From Parapedobacter sp035556095 (GTDB lineage: Bacteria; Bacteroidota; Bacteroidia; Sphingobacteriales; Sphingobacteriaceae): 64,000 bases of DNA. Location of the stretch: NCBI RefSeq assembly GCF_035556095.1, contig NZ_DATMFT010000005.1, forward strand, positions 186,001-250,000, given 5' to 3'. Numbering within the stretch: position 1 is the stretch's first letter; each line of letters opens with the position of its first letter. Shown piece by piece: positions 63,288 through 64,000 of this stretch. Both the position numbers and the translations under genes were made by a program. The notes under the pieces are model-generated. The model saw nothing but the letters and a program-made list of their open reading frames with translations. It had not been told where the DNA came from and searched no databases.

Positions 63288-63998
63288 TTATTTTGTGAAA
63301 ACCCCCGTTGTACGTGTCTGCCGACCCTTCCTGTCTTCCACCACCAACTGTACGCTGTAGGATCCTTTTGGGGCTTCTGTAACCTCGATATGTTCATGGA
63401 AACGATGGGTCAGTTGGCCAACTAATTCCTTGCCCGAAAACGCGAATGTTTCTCTCCAGGTATCCCCCTTGATTTCCACCACCACCGCAGCAATGCCAAG
63501 GGGTGCGCTTAGCTCAGTCTCCAGGTGCAAATCATTGCCCGCCGCGTTGATGCCCACATCCAACGCCGAGGCTTGCGGTATGGTATTGTCGATGGTCAGA
63601 TTAAACTGTATGGAATCTTCGGAGATACATTCTGCCTTATCGATGACACGCAGCTTCAGCATGTAGTCGCCCGTTCCCACCGTATCGGGGACCACGATAA
63701 TCGTCTCGAATTGAACATGCATCTTTCCGTCGAGCCCTTCGGTATATTCGTTGCTCAATGTCCAGCCTTCGCCAGAAACGGGCCGTATCGACACGTCGAC
63801 TCGGACAATCGGCGCATCGGTGGCAATGTGGGCCGTTACCGGTAGTGCCTCCCCCAAGAAGATATTTTGATTGCCGCCGTTGCCTACCTGCAAATTCGAC
63901 ACGCCGTGGTGCCCCTGGTGGCAAGCGGCACATAATAGGAAGAAAACGAGCGAATAGGCCAATAATCCGTATATGCTCCGTAGAACCGGTGCTGAGAA
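63288..63998 (-). CDS. DUF4625-type lipoprotein, 5' end outside the window
   Basis: The frame is open to the right edge. The visible part begins LRSIYGLLAYSLVFFLLCAAC, given here as a signal with lipobox CAAC, and the start codon is probably beyond the window; a TTG at 63962 is the only start-like codon inside. The mature part is a beta-sandwich with a pattern like FLGEALPVTAHIATDAPIVRVDVSI that fits DUF4625. Proteins of this type often occur near TonB receptors and metal-uptake genes in Bacteroidota. A receptor gene may lie just beyond the edge. Confidence 0.6.
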   Translation of the reverse strand, partial: FSAPVLRSIYGLLAYSLVFFLLCAACHQGHHGVSNLQVGNGGNQNIFLGEALPVTAHIATDAPIVRVDVSIRPVSGEGWTLSNEYTEGLDGKMHVQFETIIVVPDTVGTGDYMLKLRVIDKAECISEDSIQFNLTIDNTIPQASALDVGINAAGNDLHLETELSAPLGIAAVVVEIKGDTWRETFAFSGKELVGQLTHRFHEHIEVTEAPKGSYSVQLVVEDRKGRQTRTTGVFTK

Positions 63999-64000
63999 TG

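Overview
The window is chromosomal DNA of a Bacteroidota bacterium, most likely in the family Sphingobacteriaceae; the base composition, close to half G+C by eye, would suit a Parapedobacter-like genus, but that is inference. The phylum rests on several things seen directly: the promoter element TAnnTTTG in front of many genes, a short primary sigma factor without region 1.1, a type V (FimA/Mfa1) fimbrial operon, a sulfite reductase with a HEPN-like tail, a NarL-type two-component set beside a stand-alone seven-helix membrane protein, and OmpA/PD40 and DUF3575 proteins. No tRNA, rRNA, CRISPR array, IS element or prophage was seen. Both end genes are cut by the window edges.

Layout. 1-3 kb: the end of a pectin-type carbohydrate locus (six-hairpin glycosidase and GH28). 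3-8.3 kb: a PfpI deglycase, then a leftward run of manC, an enoyl-CoA hydratase, an OmpA-PD40 protein and an SMP-30 lactonase. 8.6-11.3 kb: RecQ and an XRE repressor with two candidate operators. 11.6-17.5 kb: a type V fimbrial operon (DUF3575, major fimbrillin, anchor, accessory fimbrillin) that ends in a clostripain-family lipoprotein protease. 17.8-24.4 kb: sulfate assimilation (sulfite reductase, two siroheme genes, APS reductase, CysD, CysN) behind a promoter and a probable 26-residue leader peptide. 24.4-28.3 kb: an AT-rich DNA-alkylation-repair gene, gdhA, a sirtuin and RNase HI. 28.4-31.1 kb: a sensory module. 31-36.7 kb: lysC-lysA, serC-serA and a flavin reductase. 36.8-45.4 kb: an NtrC-type regulator, icd with an antiporter, a LolC/E-like permease, fmt, a small HTH protein and the primary sigma factor. 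45.4-54.3 kb: an M16 protease, a lipoprotein and a membrane protein, a sialate esterase, a DnaQ/GIY-YIG nuclease, a GH76 enzyme and a DUF4180 protein. 54.4-60.5 kb: an ECF sigma factor paired with an unusual membrane/beta-barrel protein, a GT2 glycosyltransferase, and a remnant plus an intact copy of a MacB-type ABC permease. 61-64 kb: the end of a probable zinc-handling locus (COG0523 GTPase, His-rich lipoprotein, DUF4625 protein).

The most interesting signals are four. The fimbrial operon carries its own clan CD protease, and two of its fimbrillins share a basic residue followed by TYA where Porphyromonas FimA is cut by gingipain. A short peptide ORF sits at the 5' end of the sulfate-assimilation transcript. 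An anti-sigma-like protein has a C-terminal outer-membrane-type barrel. Several genes have a -7 element 5-8 nt before the start codon, which implies leaderless mRNAs.
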